DNA of 64,000 bases from Marinomonas polaris DSM 16579. GTDB lineage: Bacteria > Pseudomonadota > Gammaproteobacteria > Pseudomonadales > Marinomonadaceae. The stretch spans positions 1 through 64,000 of the forward strand of contig NZ_FQVF01000016.1 in NCBI RefSeq assembly GCF_900129155.1. Reading direction: 5' to 3'. Positions 46,791-56,539 of the stretch are shown here, one piece after another (position 1 is the first letter of the stretch; every line of letters starts with the position of its first letter). The position numbers were made by a program, and so were the translations under genes. The notes under the pieces are model-generated. The model ran no database searches. It was given only the letters and a program-made list of their open reading frames with translations, and had not been told where the DNA came from.

Positions 46791-47143
46791 AAAACACCTC
46801 ATTATTTTTGTTGGTGTCGTTTGAGTATAGGACATGAAAATACCTTTAAATGTGAATTTACGTCTTAAGTTTGTATAGATGTGGTAAGCCCTGAAATAGC
46901 GCATTTAGTGTCATGATAGATACTAAAATGGATCGAAGAAGATAAGCCTAGACTAAAAATAAAACGTTTTTTGTTTTGGGATTAATCAGTTAGTAAATAT
47001 GGCGTAGGGTTTGCTTTATTATTAAAAGAGAATCTTTTTTAAAGAGCTTTTTCAAAGAGTAATTTAAACAACACGTTTCATCTAACCTCGGGCTTTTGCC
47101 GTAGCCTTACACATTTGTCTATCGCTAGATCATGGAGCTAAAA

Positions 47144-47449
47144 ATGATTGAAAAAACCTATTTAAAAACCAAACCCGAATGCAAAGTGAAATTCGCATTA
47201 CCTGCTGAAGCGATTGGTGATGCAAAAAGCGTCGCTGTCGTTGGTGACTTCAATAATTGGGACTGCACAGCCAACCCAATGAAAAAACAGAAGTCTGGCG
47301 ATTTTGTGTCGACGCTTAACTTGGGTATCGAAACCTCGTACCAATTTCGTTATGTTCTGGATGGCTCTGAATGGCTAAATGATGACATGGCAGACGCCTA
47401 CGTTCCAAGCCCAATAAGCTACGACACAAACGGCGTCATCAGCCTGTAA
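47144..47449 (+). CDS. Stand-alone CBM48 (isoamylase early-set) protein
   Basis: The 101-residue protein is a single glycogen-recognition domain: KVKFALPAEAIGDAKSVAVVGDFNNWD, then a YQFRYVLDGSEWLNDDMADAYVPSPISYDTNGVI strand pair. It resembles the CBM48 of branching enzyme and the AMPK beta subunit but has no catalytic domain. The ATG at 47144 has GGAG six bases upstream; an in-frame ATG at 47132 overlaps that site. No glycogen genes are near. Confidence 0.8.
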   Translation: MIEKTYLKTKPECKVKFALPAEAIGDAKSVAVVGDFNNWDCTANPMKKQKSGDFVSTLNLGIETSYQFRYVLDGSEWLNDDMADAYVPSPISYDTNGVISL

Positions 47450-47483
47450 TAACGCTTCGTAACGTTTATAGCATTTCAATCAT

Positions 47484-47517
47484 AGCGTCTCGCTTTTAGG
47501 TTTTAAGCCGAGACGCT
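47484..47517. repeat. Stem-loop downstream of the CBM48 gene
   Basis: AGCGTCTCGCTT pairs with AAGCCGAGACGCT (one bulge). There is no T-run, so it is a weak terminator candidate or mRNA 3' stem. Confidence 0.45.
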
Positions 47518-47669
47518 TGCCTCTCTCAACCTTGCTTTGAGGGGTCTTCTGCGTTCAACACTCCCGCATTCAATCAGCAACATTCCTCGTATCATAACGT
47601 CATCTTTTTGCCCCAAAACCACTAATTCATGGATTCGAGCTGCAATTTATAGTCAAAATATGTACAATT

Positions 47670-47699
47670 GTTTTTATTAAACGCGCGTTTAATAAAAAC
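47670..47699. promoter_or_regulatory. Perfect 30-bp palindrome, BetI-type operator for betBA
   Basis: Bases 47670-47699 read identically on both strands, centred at 47684/47685 on CGCG flanked by TTTATTAAA-type arms. It lies 56 bases before betB. BetI operators upstream of betIBA are A+T-rich palindromes of similar layout, and the element would sit over the promoter. No betI gene is in this window. Confidence 0.8.
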
Positions 47700-47755
47700 T
47701 CAAATACCTCAATGACTCTAAACAGAGCATTGAAACAGACATAAAGAGGCACATC

Positions 47756-49213
47756 ATGGCACATCAGCAGCAATACATTCATGGCCGCTACCATGCATCC
47801 ACCAGCGGTGAACACTTTGAGACAATCAACCCAGCCACAGGCGAAGTGATTGCAACAGTAGAGCACGCAGGACAAGCTGAACTAGATGCTGCTATTGAGT
47901 CTGCAAAACAAGGTCAAAAAGTGTGGGCAGCAATGAGCCCTGTTGAACGCGGACGCATCCTTAAAAAAGCCGCTGAGCTATTGCGTGAAAACAATGAAGA
48001 GCTTGCACGTCTTGAAGTATTAGACACAGGCAAGCCACTTCAAGAAGCCATTTGCGTGGACATTCAAACGGGCGCTGACGTAATCGAATATTACGCAGGC
48101 CTAACCGACAAAATCCAAGGCGATTACCAAGACCTTGGCAATGGCAACTTCTTCTATACTCGTCGCGAGCCACTTGGTATTTGCGCTGGCATCGGCGCGT
48201 GGAACTACCCTATTCAAATTGCTATGTGGAAATCTGGTCCTGCGCTGGCTGCGGGTAACGCGATGATCTTTAAACCATCAGAAGAAACACCACTTACAGC
48301 GCTTAAACTGGCGGAAATTTACACCCAAGCTGGCTTGCCTGATGGTGTTTTCAACGTCATTCAAGGCGACGGTCGCACTGGCCAAATGATCACCAATCAC
48401 CCAGACATCGACAAAGTCTCTTTCACTGGTGAAGTGGGAACAGGCAAAAAAGTTATGACAGCGGCGGCGCAATCGTTGAAGCAGGTGACCATGGAACTTG
48501 GCGGTAAATCACCAATGATCATCTTCCCAGATATGCCAGTAGATCAGGCTGTCTCTGCGGCGATGTTGGCCAACTTCTACACGCAAGGCGAAGTTTGCAC
48601 TAACGGTACTCGTGTATTCGTGCACGCTGACATGTTGGACGCTTTCACCAAAGAATTAAAACAACGTACTGAAGCCATGATTATTGGCGATCCAATGGAC
48701 ATGAACACGCAAGTCGGCGCGTTGATTTCCAAAGACCACATGCAGAAAGTCTTGGGCTACATTCAAGCGGCCAAAGACGCTGGTGCGACCTTGTTATGCG
48801 GCGGTTACCAAGTTACTGAAAACGGCTTAGACAAAGGTGCCTTTGTTGCTCCAACTGTTTTCACTGATTGCACCGACGACATGCCACAGGTACGTGATGA
48901 AATCTTCGGTCCAGTAATGTCTGTGCTTAGCTTCACCGACGAAGATGAAGTGATTGCTCGCGCTAACGATACCAAGCTTGGCTTAGCCGCTGGCGTCTTC
49001 ACCAAAGACTTCGCTCGTGCCCATCGTGTCATTGGTCAAATGCAGGCCGGTATTTGCTGGATCAACGCATGGGGTTCTTCTCCAGCTGAAATGCCTGTGG
49101 GCGGTTACAAAGAGTCTGGTATTGGTCGTGAAAACGGCATCGAAACTTTGTACCACTACACACAAACGAAGAGCGTCTTTGTTGATCTAAACGACATTCA
49201 AAGCCCTTACTAA
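47756..49213 (+). CDS. betB: Betaine aldehyde dehydrogenase
   Basis: BetB oxidises betaine aldehyde to glycine betaine with NAD(P)+. The 485-residue protein has the ALDH motifs [19 protein letters not shown], the general base in MELGGKSP and the catalytic cysteine in GEVCTNGTR. It matches betaine-specific BetB in length and the C-terminal [24 protein letters not shown]. It precedes betA by 35 bases and is the first gene after the palindrome. Confidence 0.95.
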   Translation: MAHQQQYIHGRYHASTSGEHFETINPATGEVIATVEHAGQAELDAAIESAKQGQKVWAAMSPVERGRILKKAAELLRENNEELARLEVLDTGKPLQEAICVDIQTGADVIEYYAGLTDKIQGDYQDLGNGNFFYTRREPLGICAGIGAWNYPIQIAMWKSGPALAAGNAMIFKPSEETPLTALKLAEIYTQAGLPDGVFNVIQGDGRTGQMITNHPDIDKVSFTGEVGTGKKVMTAAAQSLKQVTMELGGKSPMIIFPDMPVDQAVSAAMLANFYTQGEVCTNGTRVFVHADMLDAFTKELKQRTEAMIIGDPMDMNTQVGALISKDHMQKVLGYIQAAKDAGATLLCGGYQVTENGLDKGAFVAPTVFTDCTDDMPQVRDEIFGPVMSVLSFTDEDEVIARANDTKLGLAAGVFTKDFARAHRVIGQMQAGICWINAWGSSPAEMPVGGYKESGIGRENGIETLYHYTQTKSVFVDLNDIQSPY

Positions 49214-49248
49214 GCGAAGCGCTTAACTCTTAATAGATGAGAACAGTC

Positions 49249-50931
49249 ATGGCTAATGAAACGTACGATTACATTATCGTCGGTGCTGGCTCCGCAGGGT
49301 GTGTGCTAGCAGACCGGCTGACAGAAAGTGGCGAACACAAGGTGTTGTTATTGGAAATGGGCGGCTCAGATAAAAGCGTCTTTATCCAAATGCCGACCGC
49401 CTTATCTTACCCAATGAACACGACAAAATACGCGTGGCAATTCCACACGGACAAAGAGCCCGGTCTTGATGGCCGTGAAATGCATTGTCCACGCGGCAAA
49501 GTATTAGGCGGTTCATCGTCTATTAACGGCATGGTTTATGTGCGTGGTCACGCTTGTGATTTCGACCAGTGGGAAGAAAACGGCGCCAAAGGTTGGAACT
49601 ACCAAACTTGCCTGCCTTACTTTAAAAAAGCCGAAACATGGAAAGGCGGCGCGGACTTATACCGTGGCGGCGACGGTCCATTGTCGACCAACAACGGCAA
49701 CGACATGACCTACAACCCGCTTTACCAAGCCTTTATCGATGCGGGTAAACAAGCAGGCTACGGCAAAACCGACGACTACAATGGCTACCGCCAAGAAGGC
49801 TTTGGTCCAATGCACATGACGGTGAAAAATGGCGTACGCGCTTCAACGTCGAACGCCTATTTACGTCGTGCCATGGCGCGCCCTAACCTAACGGTAAAAA
49901 CGGGCGTGCTTAGCCACAAAGTCCTCTTTGAAAATGAAAAGGCCGATGGCAAAAAAGCGGTTGGCATTGAGTTCAGTAAAAACGGCCAAACTCAACAAGC
50001 CACTGCTAGTAAAGAAGTGATTCTGTCGGCAGGTTCCGTTGGTTCACCACAGTTGTTGCAACTGTCTGGTGTCGGTCCAAAAGACGTCTTGGAAAAAGCC
50101 GGCGTTCCTCTGGTTCACGAACTGCCTGGTGTCGGTGAAAACCTGCAAGACCATCTAGAAGTCTACTTCCAGTACTACTGCAAACAACCTGTGACGCTAA
50201 ACAGTAAGCTTGGCTTGATCAGCAAAGGTTTGATCGGTACGCGCTGGATGTTGTTTAAAACCGGACTAGGAGCGACCAACCACTTTGAATCTTGTGGTTT
50301 TATTCGCTCTCGTGCAGGTCTTAAATGGCCAAACATTCAATATCACTTCTTGCCAGCAGCCATGCGTTACGATGGTCAAGCAGCGGTTGAAGGTCATGGT
50401 TTCCAAGTACACGTTGGCCCAAATAAGCCAGAAAGTCGTGGCAAATTGTGGATCGAATCCGCTAATCCAGCGGCGAAACCGCGCATCTTGTTTAACTACA
50501 TTTCGACCGAACAAGACAAGCAAGACTGGCGCGACACGATTCGCCTAACTCGCGAAGTGCTTCAACAATCTGCGCTAGACGATTACCGTGGTGATGAAAT
50601 TCAACCGGGTATAAATATCCAGAGCGATGAAGAAATCGACCAATGGGTAAAAGAGAACGTGGAAAGTGCTTATCATCCATCTTGTACTTGTAAGATGGGC
50701 GATGACAACGACCCAATGGCCGTGCTAAACGAGCAATGCCAAGTCCGCGGAATCGAAAGCCTACGCGTGGTGGATTCGTCTATTTTCCCGACCATCACCA
50801 ACGGCAACTTGAATGCACCAACGATCATGGCGGCAGAAAAAGCCGCCGACATGATTCTCGGCAAAGCAGCCTTGCCGAGCCTAGACGCTCCCGTTTGGAT
50901 TCACCCAGAGTTTGAAACCAAACAGCGTTAA
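49249..50931 (+). CDS. betA: Choline dehydrogenase
   Basis: BetA is the FAD-dependent GMC oxidoreductase that oxidises choline to betaine aldehyde at the membrane. The 560-residue protein has the FAD loop [17 protein letters not shown], the GMC signatures [18 protein letters not shown] and [15 protein letters not shown], and the C-terminal [14 protein letters not shown] with the active-site histidine, ending with [18 protein letters not shown] use the ATG at 49249 ([12 protein letters not shown]); an in-frame ATG at 49237 is the alternative. Together with betB it makes the osmoprotectant glycine betaine from choline. Confidence 0.95.
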   Translation: MANETYDYIIVGAGSAGCVLADRLTESGEHKVLLLEMGGSDKSVFIQMPTALSYPMNTTKYAWQFHTDKEPGLDGREMHCPRGKVLGGSSSINGMVYVRGHACDFDQWEENGAKGWNYQTCLPYFKKAETWKGGADLYRGGDGPLSTNNGNDMTYNPLYQAFIDAGKQAGYGKTDDYNGYRQEGFGPMHMTVKNGVRASTSNAYLRRAMARPNLTVKTGVLSHKVLFENEKADGKKAVGIEFSKNGQTQQATASKEVILSAGSVGSPQLLQLSGVGPKDVLEKAGVPLVHELPGVGENLQDHLEVYFQYYCKQPVTLNSKLGLISKGLIGTRWMLFKTGLGATNHFESCGFIRSRAGLKWPNIQYHFLPAAMRYDGQAAVEGHGFQVHVGPNKPESRGKLWIESANPAAKPRILFNYISTEQDKQDWRDTIRLTREVLQQSALDDYRGDEIQPGINIQSDEEIDQWVKENVESAYHPSCTCKMGDDNDPMAVLNEQCQVRGIESLRVVDSSIFPTITNGNLNAPTIMAAEKAADMILGKAALPSLDAPVWIHPEFETKQR

Positions 50932-50954
50932 TGAAAGACAAATAAACTCATAAA

Positions 50955-50990
50955 AAAACACCTGCTAAGTTATTTAGCAGGTGTTTTTTC
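50955..50990. terminator. Rho-independent terminator after betBA
   Basis: Perfect 14-base arms (50955-50968 and 50974-50987) enclose a five-base loop and end in a T-run; A-rich flanks on the left make it bidirectional. It separates betA from the convergent cpdB. Confidence 0.9.
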
Positions 50991-51035
50991 GTTTATAAGC
51001 TTTGTGCTATTTCAATGGCCGTTATTTCAACTCAG

Positions 51036-52970
51036 CTATTTGATCTGAAACACAGCAAAACCATTTTCATCTAAAGACTGATAAGTCATATTTTTAGCTG
51101 CGGCTTCTTTTGCTTTTGGCGAGCTTGTAAATAAGACTTTTGCTTTACCAAAACCGGTGAACGACCAATTGCCGTCAGCGGCAGGATTAATGGTCTTTTG
51201 GCTCAATAAGTAATTTGCTACCACATCACGGTTCTTATCTGGCGCATCGATCACAATAGTCTCGCCATTAAGATTTGGGAAATGCCCGCCGCCACCAGCG
51301 CGATAATTATTGGTTGCGACCAAGAACTCATCTTTCGCTCTTAATGGTTCGCCATTAAACATTGCCTTAGTAATACGGTGCGCGTCTTTATTCACCACTT
51401 CACCATCCGTATTGTAACGAGCAGGTTGTGTCACATCGATACGATAAGAAATCCCGTCGATCACATCGAAGTTATAAGTTGGGAAAGACTGATTCACCAA
51501 TTCTTGTGGCTTAGCAGACGTCGCATCGATTTGATTAAACTGCCCCGCCGCTGCTTCTAACCACTCAACCACTTGCGCACCAGTCAACTTCACGACTTTT
51601 AAATCGTTTGGATAGATGTACAAATCACTGACGTTTTTCAGCGCAATGTCACCTTTTGGCACATCGGTGTAATACTCTGGGCCACCGCGACCACCAGCCT
51701 TGAACGGTGCTGCGGCAGACAATATCGGCAAACCTTCATAAGAGGTACCACGAACGATATTTTCCACATACCAAATCTGCGCATTGTTCACGATCTGAAT
51801 GGATGGATCATCTTGCACGAGCGCAAAGAAGCTATTGATGTCAGCTGTGGATTCACCCACTTTACGACGCATATAGGCCAGAGTACCTTCATGCTCGGTT
51901 TTTACAGCGTCATTAATACTCGCATCGGCTTCTACCAAAGCCACCGTAGTTCGACCTTCACGGCGAGAAATAGCACGTACTTCGGCTTTGCCCTCGGCGA
52001 CTTTCCAACCATTGCCAGCTGGCTCAAGTTTTAAATCAATTACGCCAAGGTGAGACCCCCAAAAACCGGGCATAGTCGCAGGCTTACCAAATACCGTGCC
52101 TTTCTCCCCATCCACGCCTTCGAAAGCATCTAAGGCTTTATCGCCAGGGAAAATACGATGAGAGTGGCCAAACAAAATCGCATCGATACCATCAACCTTC
52201 GCCAAATGATAAGACGCGTTTTCCTCGCCTTTCATATAAGGCGAATTCATCATGCCACTGTGTGGAATCGCGATAATCACATCCGCGCCTTTTGCTTTCA
52301 TTTCTGGAATGTATTTATTGGCCGTTTCGATAATATCTTTGGCAATGACTTTATGAGTTAAATTGTCCTTATCCCACGTCATAATTTGTGGCGGCACAAA
52401 ACCAATGTAACCTATTTTGACCGTTTGTTTTTTACCGTCAGAATCGACGAAGGTTTTGTCTTTAATGATATAAGGCTGGAAGTAAGGCTGGTCGTTAGAC
52501 GCATCGTTGTCGCCATCGTCCACATACACGTTGGAGTTAACGTAAGGGAAATTAGCGCCACTTAAACTCTTCATTAAAAAATCTAAGCCATAGTTAAACT
52601 CGTGGTTACCGATATTACCCACATCGTAATCTAACAAATTCATCGCCTTAAACGCTGGATGCGTCTCCCCAAAGCGCAGCACTCGACCTTTGGCAACATA
52701 ATCGCCCAACGGCGTACCCTGTAATAAGTCACCGTTATCCACCAACACAGAGTTCGTTACTTCGTCACGCGCCGCTTTGATCAAAGTCGCCACACGAGAC
52801 AAGCCCACCGCATCACTTTGCTTATCGCCGTAGTAATCGTAATCCACCAAATTCATGTGGATATCCGTGGTTTCCATGACCCGCAAGTCAATGGTGGAAG
52901 CCTGCGCCATCGCAGCAAACAACAAAGAAGAGGCGAAAATCGACGCACCCTTAGGAACAAAAAACGTCAT
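51036..52970 (-). CDS. cpdB: Periplasmic 2',3'-cyclic-nucleotide 2'-phosphodiesterase/3'-nucleotidase
   Basis: The 644-residue enzyme scavenges nucleotides in the periplasm. A signal peptide (residues 1-24, cleavage after AQA) precedes the calcineurin-like metallophosphatase domain: TTDIHMNLVDYDYY, DNGDLLQGTPLGDY, GNIGNHEFNYGLDFL, IAIPHSG and FGHSHRIFPG. A C-terminal 5'-nucleotidase domain follows (YIYPNDLKVVKLTGAQVVEWLE, NYRAGGGGHFPNL). The length matches CpdB. It is convergent with betA. Confidence 0.93.
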   Translation of the reverse strand: MTFFVPKGASIFASSLLFAAMAQASTIDLRVMETTDIHMNLVDYDYYGDKQSDAVGLSRVATLIKAARDEVTNSVLVDNGDLLQGTPLGDYVAKGRVLRFGETHPAFKAMNLLDYDVGNIGNHEFNYGLDFLMKSLSGANFPYVNSNVYVDDGDNDASNDQPYFQPYIIKDKTFVDSDGKKQTVKIGYIGFVPPQIMTWDKDNLTHKVIAKDIIETANKYIPEMKAKGADVIIAIPHSGMMNSPYMKGEENASYHLAKVDGIDAILFGHSHRIFPGDKALDAFEGVDGEKGTVFGKPATMPGFWGSHLGVIDLKLEPAGNGWKVAEGKAEVRAISRREGRTTVALVEADASINDAVKTEHEGTLAYMRRKVGESTADINSFFALVQDDPSIQIVNNAQIWYVENIVRGTSYEGLPILSAAAPFKAGGRGGPEYYTDVPKGDIALKNVSDLYIYPNDLKVVKLTGAQVVEWLEAAAGQFNQIDATSAKPQELVNQSFPTYNFDVIDGISYRIDVTQPARYNTDGEVVNKDAHRITKAMFNGEPLRAKDEFLVATNNYRAGGGGHFPNLNGETIVIDAPDKNRDVVANYLLSQKTINPAADGNWSFTGFGKAKVLFTSSPKAKEAAAKNMTYQSLDENGFAVFQIK

Positions 52971-53162
52971 GAAAATACTCCATTAATACAAACATCTTGC
53001 GTATCAAAAATACTAACCAAAAAGTCAGCTTTCATAGTAAGACGATTTTATGCGAAGTTCATGCCTTTTTTGTGACATTTTCTTTATGGATTTTGTTGAA
53101 TTGCTTATTATTCGCCAACACGCTAAAACATATAAAAACGTACAGGAAATTTGGGAGTCATC

Positions 53163-53395
53163 ATGGATGCAATAAGCTTCACAGCTGCCAAGGCAAACTT
53201 AGCCGATATAATGGATAAGGTTTGTAATGACCACGCGCCAGCTATTATAATGTCGTTAGAAGATTACAACGCCATGCAAGAAATAGCTTCTTGACTAAAG
53301 CTCACCCGCAATGCAAATACGAGTAGAGTAGACTTTTAGAATCGATTGAAGAGCTTGAAGCTAGTGAAAGAAAGGAGTTAGAGAATATTAAATAA
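53163..53395 (+). pseudogene. Decayed YefM/Phd antitoxin
   Basis: The open part (53163-53294) encodes a 43-residue peptide that follows YefM: MDAISFTAAKANLADIMDKV, then DHAPAIIMSLEDYNAMQEIA. An internal stretch normally present between the two blocks is missing. After the TGA the matching C-terminus continues in other frames: an LKLTRNAN-like piece, then LLESIEELEASERKELENIK ending at 53395. At least one deletion and one or more frameshifts have broken it. Comparison with YefM is from memory. Confidence 0.75.
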
Positions 53396-53454
53396 AATAT
53401 GCGTTTTCTAAGAAAGCCTGGGAAGAGTACCTTTTCAAAACAGCATTAGTCTGA
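53396..53454 (+). pseudogene. YoeB toxin remnant
   Basis: Directly after the yefM remnant one frame reads KYAFSKKAWEEYLF followed by KTALV and a stop. This fits the first part of YoeB (AFSKKAWEDYLY..., then a lysine-rich helix), with a small deletion and an early end. The remaining two thirds of the toxin, including its catalytic residues, are gone. Confidence 0.65.
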
Positions 53455-53516
53455 TTTATCCAATTCGTTTCATAAATTTCCAATGAACACTTTATACTGA
53501 CTTACCCACTTTAGAG

Positions 53517-53984
53517 TTACCAAGGTAACTTGACCAGATCACCACTCTGTTTTAAAACCAGCATGGTAGATGTTTCTGATACAGATGGTATGCCTTGAAG
53601 CACATTCGCCACAAAACTCGTCAAGGCATCAGTATCTTCTACCCATACCCGCAATAAATAATCATAGTTTCCAGCAACTAAAATGTACTCAGATACTTCA
53701 GAGTAGTTTTCGATTTCACGAATGAATTGCTCGTGGCCGTCAGGAGTGTGTCTATTAAGCCTAACGGTAATAAGAACACAGATATTAAGCCCTAGTGCTT
53801 TAGGACTTAGGTTTGCGGAGTACCTAGTAATGAAGCCATCATTTTCTAACTGATGAATACGTCTTCCACAAGGAGTTGAAGAAAGTCCCACTTTGTCCGC
53901 AATTTCAACGGTAGACTTTCTGCCGTCCTCTACGAGCTCCTTTAGAATCTGTTTATCTATCCTATCTAGCTTTCTTGCACTCAT
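53517..53984 (-). CDS. Lrp/AsnC-family transcriptional regulator
   Basis: The 155-residue protein has the N-terminal helix-turn-helix (DKQILKELVEDGRKSTVEIADKVGLSSTPCGRRIHQLENDGFI) and a RAM domain. It is divergent from a RhtA-type exporter across 138 bases, the second such Lrp-exporter pair in the window, and is its likely regulator. Confidence 0.92.
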   Translation of the reverse strand: MSARKLDRIDKQILKELVEDGRKSTVEIADKVGLSSTPCGRRIHQLENDGFITRYSANLSPKALGLNICVLITVRLNRHTPDGHEQFIREIENYSEVSEYILVAGNYDYLLRVWVEDTDALTSFVANVLQGIPSVSETSTMLVLKQSGDLVKLPW

Positions 53985-54122
53985 TACCTAAAATTTCCAC
54001 CATAAACAGTTAAATCATCCAATATATTGACAATACCGTAGTGATTTTGAACGAAAAAATCAATGCTCTTACTGTAAATTATGCCTTAGATACTTCGCAT
54101 TCATTAGGGACTACTCAGTACT

Positions 54123-54974
54123 ATGCAACCCATACCCCAACTATCCATGGCAGCGGCATTTGCTTCGCTTATTTCCCTTCAAGTTGGAGCCGCATTTGCT
54201 AAAACTATCTACCCGTTCGTCGGCCCAGAAGGTGTGACTGCACTTCGTATTGGGATTACGGCATTGATTCTTTGTTTGATAACTCGTCCATGGACATTAA
54301 GGATTGAGCGTTCTTCTTGGCCTAACCTCCTTATGTACGGCGGAATGATTGGCCTCATGAACATATTAATTTATAGAGCTTTTCTTCATATACCCATTGG
54401 AATCGCGATATCGATAGAGGTGCTTGGCCCGCTGAGTGTCTCTTTACTTTCAACAAAGCGAAAATCAGATGTGGTGTGGATCATGTTTGCTCTATTTGGT
54501 GTCATGCTATTACCATACGGACAGTCCAGTTTCTCGCTAAACGCTATTGGTGTTCTATATGCTGTTTTGGCCGCGATTAGTTGGGGGATTTATATTAGTT
54601 ACGCTAGCAAAGTCTCTCATTTAGGCGCAGGAGGTGTCTGTATAGGAATGGTGGTAGCGGCATCTTTTGGTGTCCCTATTGGCATATCCCAGGTTGGCCT
54701 TGATCTATTCAAGCCCGAAATTTTAGCACTCGGACTAACTGTCGCGATTTTATCGAGTACCATACCATTCTTGCTTGATGTTTATGCCCTAAAGAGCCTT
54801 CCTAAAAGTATATTCGGCGTCTTAATGAGCGCTTCCCCAGCGGTTAGTGCAATAGCTGGTTGGTTCATACTTGGAGAGCAATTAAGTACTGTACAGTGGG
54901 CTGGTATTTTCGCTATCAGCATCGCTTGCATTGGAGCAACTTTACCAGCGTATGTATCCGATAAAACAGCTTAA
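54123..54974 (+). CDS. RhtA-like DMT exporter (amino acid)
   Basis: The 283-residue protein has about ten membrane segments and an RhtA-type EamA pattern (ISLQVGAAFAKTIYPFVGPEGVTALRIGITALIL, IPIGIAISIEVLGPLSVSLLS). RhtA exports threonine, homoserine and analogues; substrate here is inferred only from family and from the divergent Lrp regulator. It is convergent with a metallopeptidase gene, 52 bases away. Confidence 0.85.
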   Translation: MQPIPQLSMAAAFASLISLQVGAAFAKTIYPFVGPEGVTALRIGITALILCLITRPWTLRIERSSWPNLLMYGGMIGLMNILIYRAFLHIPIGIAISIEVLGPLSVSLLSTKRKSDVVWIMFALFGVMLLPYGQSSFSLNAIGVLYAVLAAISWGIYISYASKVSHLGAGGVCIGMVVAASFGVPIGISQVGLDLFKPEILALGLTVAILSSTIPFLLDVYALKSLPKSIFGVLMSASPAVSAIAGWFILGEQLSTVQWAGIFAISIACIGATLPAYVSDKTA

Positions 54975-55026
54975 TGGAAGGGTAATCCTCCCTCATCAAA
55001 CCTACGAGACGGAGGACAGCAAGGAG

Positions 55027-55704
55027 TTAGCGTTTAAACCAGCGCCAAACGAAGAGGACTTTGATGAGCGCAGCAGCGACGTAGGTCATGGCGCAGGCGG
55101 TGAGGATTTTCTTCACTTTGGGTAGGTCTTCCTGTGGAATGTAGTTACCTTCTCTCAATATGGGTAGTGCCTTGTTAAAGCTGGCGTCCCATTCCTCCGG
55201 CAGAATGGCGACTTGCACTAATACGGCCAACAGGCCAGATAACCCAACCACCAGCGCGTGAAGCGGCACGGCGTAAGGCAAGTGCAGCAACAGCGTGATA
55301 GCTGGCCAGCCTAACAATAAGCCTGCAGTGATGCGTCGCGCCATGTGCGCTAAAGGCAAATAACGCGTGCTAAGATGGGAGATCTTTTGTTTTTTCTCAT
55401 GGGCGATGGCGTGCCCTACTTCGTGAGCAGCAACAGCGACGGCGGTTAAGGATCGGCCATTAAGAACACTTGGGCTCAGACGAACCGCATGTTGCCCAAA
55501 ATCGAAATGGTCTTGGCCTTCTTGTGCCGCTTCTACTTTTACGTCATTCAGCTCAAATCGTTTCACCAAGTGCGTCGCTAGCTCGCCGCCCGTTCCCGCT
55601 AAATCGTCACGATCCGTGGCGTAGCGTTTTAAGGTAAATTTTACCCACGCGCTTGGTCCAACAAATAATAAAAGAGCGATGACAATACCAACAATCCATA
55701 ACAT
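55027..55704 (-). CDS. Neutral zinc metallopeptidase (YugP-like)
   Basis: The 225-residue membrane protein has an N-terminal helix, the zinc motif HEVGH (His94, Glu95, His98 in VAVAAHEVGHAIAHEKK) and two or three further membrane helices near 130-170. It matches the zinc peptidase 2 family (B. subtilis YugP), substrate unknown. Single gene, divergent from the DnaJ-related gene. Confidence 0.88.
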   Translation of the reverse strand: MLWIVGIVIALLLFVGPSAWVKFTLKRYATDRDDLAGTGGELATHLVKRFELNDVKVEAAQEGQDHFDFGQHAVRLSPSVLNGRSLTAVAVAAHEVGHAIAHEKKQKISHLSTRYLPLAHMARRITAGLLLGWPAITLLLHLPYAVPLHALVVGLSGLLAVLVQVAILPEEWDASFNKALPILREGNYIPQEDLPKVKKILTACAMTYVAAALIKVLFVWRWFKR

Positions 55705-55814
55705 AACGTTGTCTTTCTACTATCCAAGTTAACAAAAAATATCCGGCTCAACTTTGACCGTTTTTAGGTTCATCACATACACTGTAATAAATACCTAAAG
55801 TATACGAGCTAGAT

Positions 55815-56393
55815 ATGAAAAATCCTTTAGTTGGTCCGATTCTCGCGATCCTCAAAAACCACCCAAATGGTATGAGTGAGTTTGACATACTAAAAGCGTT
55901 AAAAGATCAGCTACCAGAATTTAGCAAGCTTGCCGACGATGCCAACTTGCAGCTATTTCGCCAGCATTTTCTTATTATGAATGCTTTGTATCAATTACAA
56001 AGTAGCCTTTGGCAAGAAGAAAACCTGATGTTAAACATCAGTGCACTTCGAATCCATCTACTTAGCGCATCAGAGATCCAATTGTCTGCTAGTACCAGTT
56101 TAAACGACAGCGTAGGCGCAAAGTTAGCCGCTTACTACCTAGACTGGGAAGAATACGAAAAAACCGATGAGGATGAAGTCTCTCGCCTTCTCAATAGCTT
56201 CTACAAAGGCATTAGTTTACCTGGTAACCGAGACTCTGCACTTAAAACCCTACAAATCGACAGTAGCAACCCAACCAAAGCAACGATAAAACAACAGTAC
56301 CGCAAGCTGGCCCAAAAACATCATCCAGACAGAGGCGGCGATCAAGATGCGTTCATTGGACTCAGGCAAGCCTATGAATACCTAATGTTCTGA
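55815..56393 (+). CDS. DnaJ-related co-chaperone
   Basis: The 192-residue protein has an N-terminal domain of the DNAJ-related type (VGPILAILKNHPNGMSEFDILKAL) and a C-terminal J domain with the essential HPD (KQQYRKLAQKHHPDRGGDQDAF). It should stimulate a DnaK-type ATPase; partner unknown. No membrane helix is seen. Confidence 0.88.
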   Translation: MKNPLVGPILAILKNHPNGMSEFDILKALKDQLPEFSKLADDANLQLFRQHFLIMNALYQLQSSLWQEENLMLNISALRIHLLSASEIQLSASTSLNDSVGAKLAAYYLDWEEYEKTDEDEVSRLLNSFYKGISLPGNRDSALKTLQIDSSNPTKATIKQQYRKLAQKHHPDRGGDQDAFIGLRQAYEYLMF

Positions 56394-56539
56394 TCTCTAA
56401 GGCGTTGGCAAAGTGTAAAACTCTTCTTCTATCGTTGCTTTCGATTCTATAAAAACTCAAGATGAACCTCGCTCTTTATTTGTGGTCAAAACTCGACCTT
56501 TTATTATTTTACCGATTCATTTTTATAGAAACAGGGCTT

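Larger units (their letters stand above)
47450..47755. other. 306-base intergenic region upstream of betB
   Basis: No gene is seen. It holds a hairpin downstream of the CBM48 gene (47484-47517) and the large palindrome in front of betB (47670-47699). A leftward open frame here has no ribosome binding site or recognisable product. Confidence 0.6.

Noticed and set aside
47627..47875. Leftward 82-residue frame across the betB start, as a possible regulator
   Set aside because: It overlaps the betB start and palindrome, has no ribosome binding site and is cysteine/hydrophobic-rich in the manner of antisense frames.
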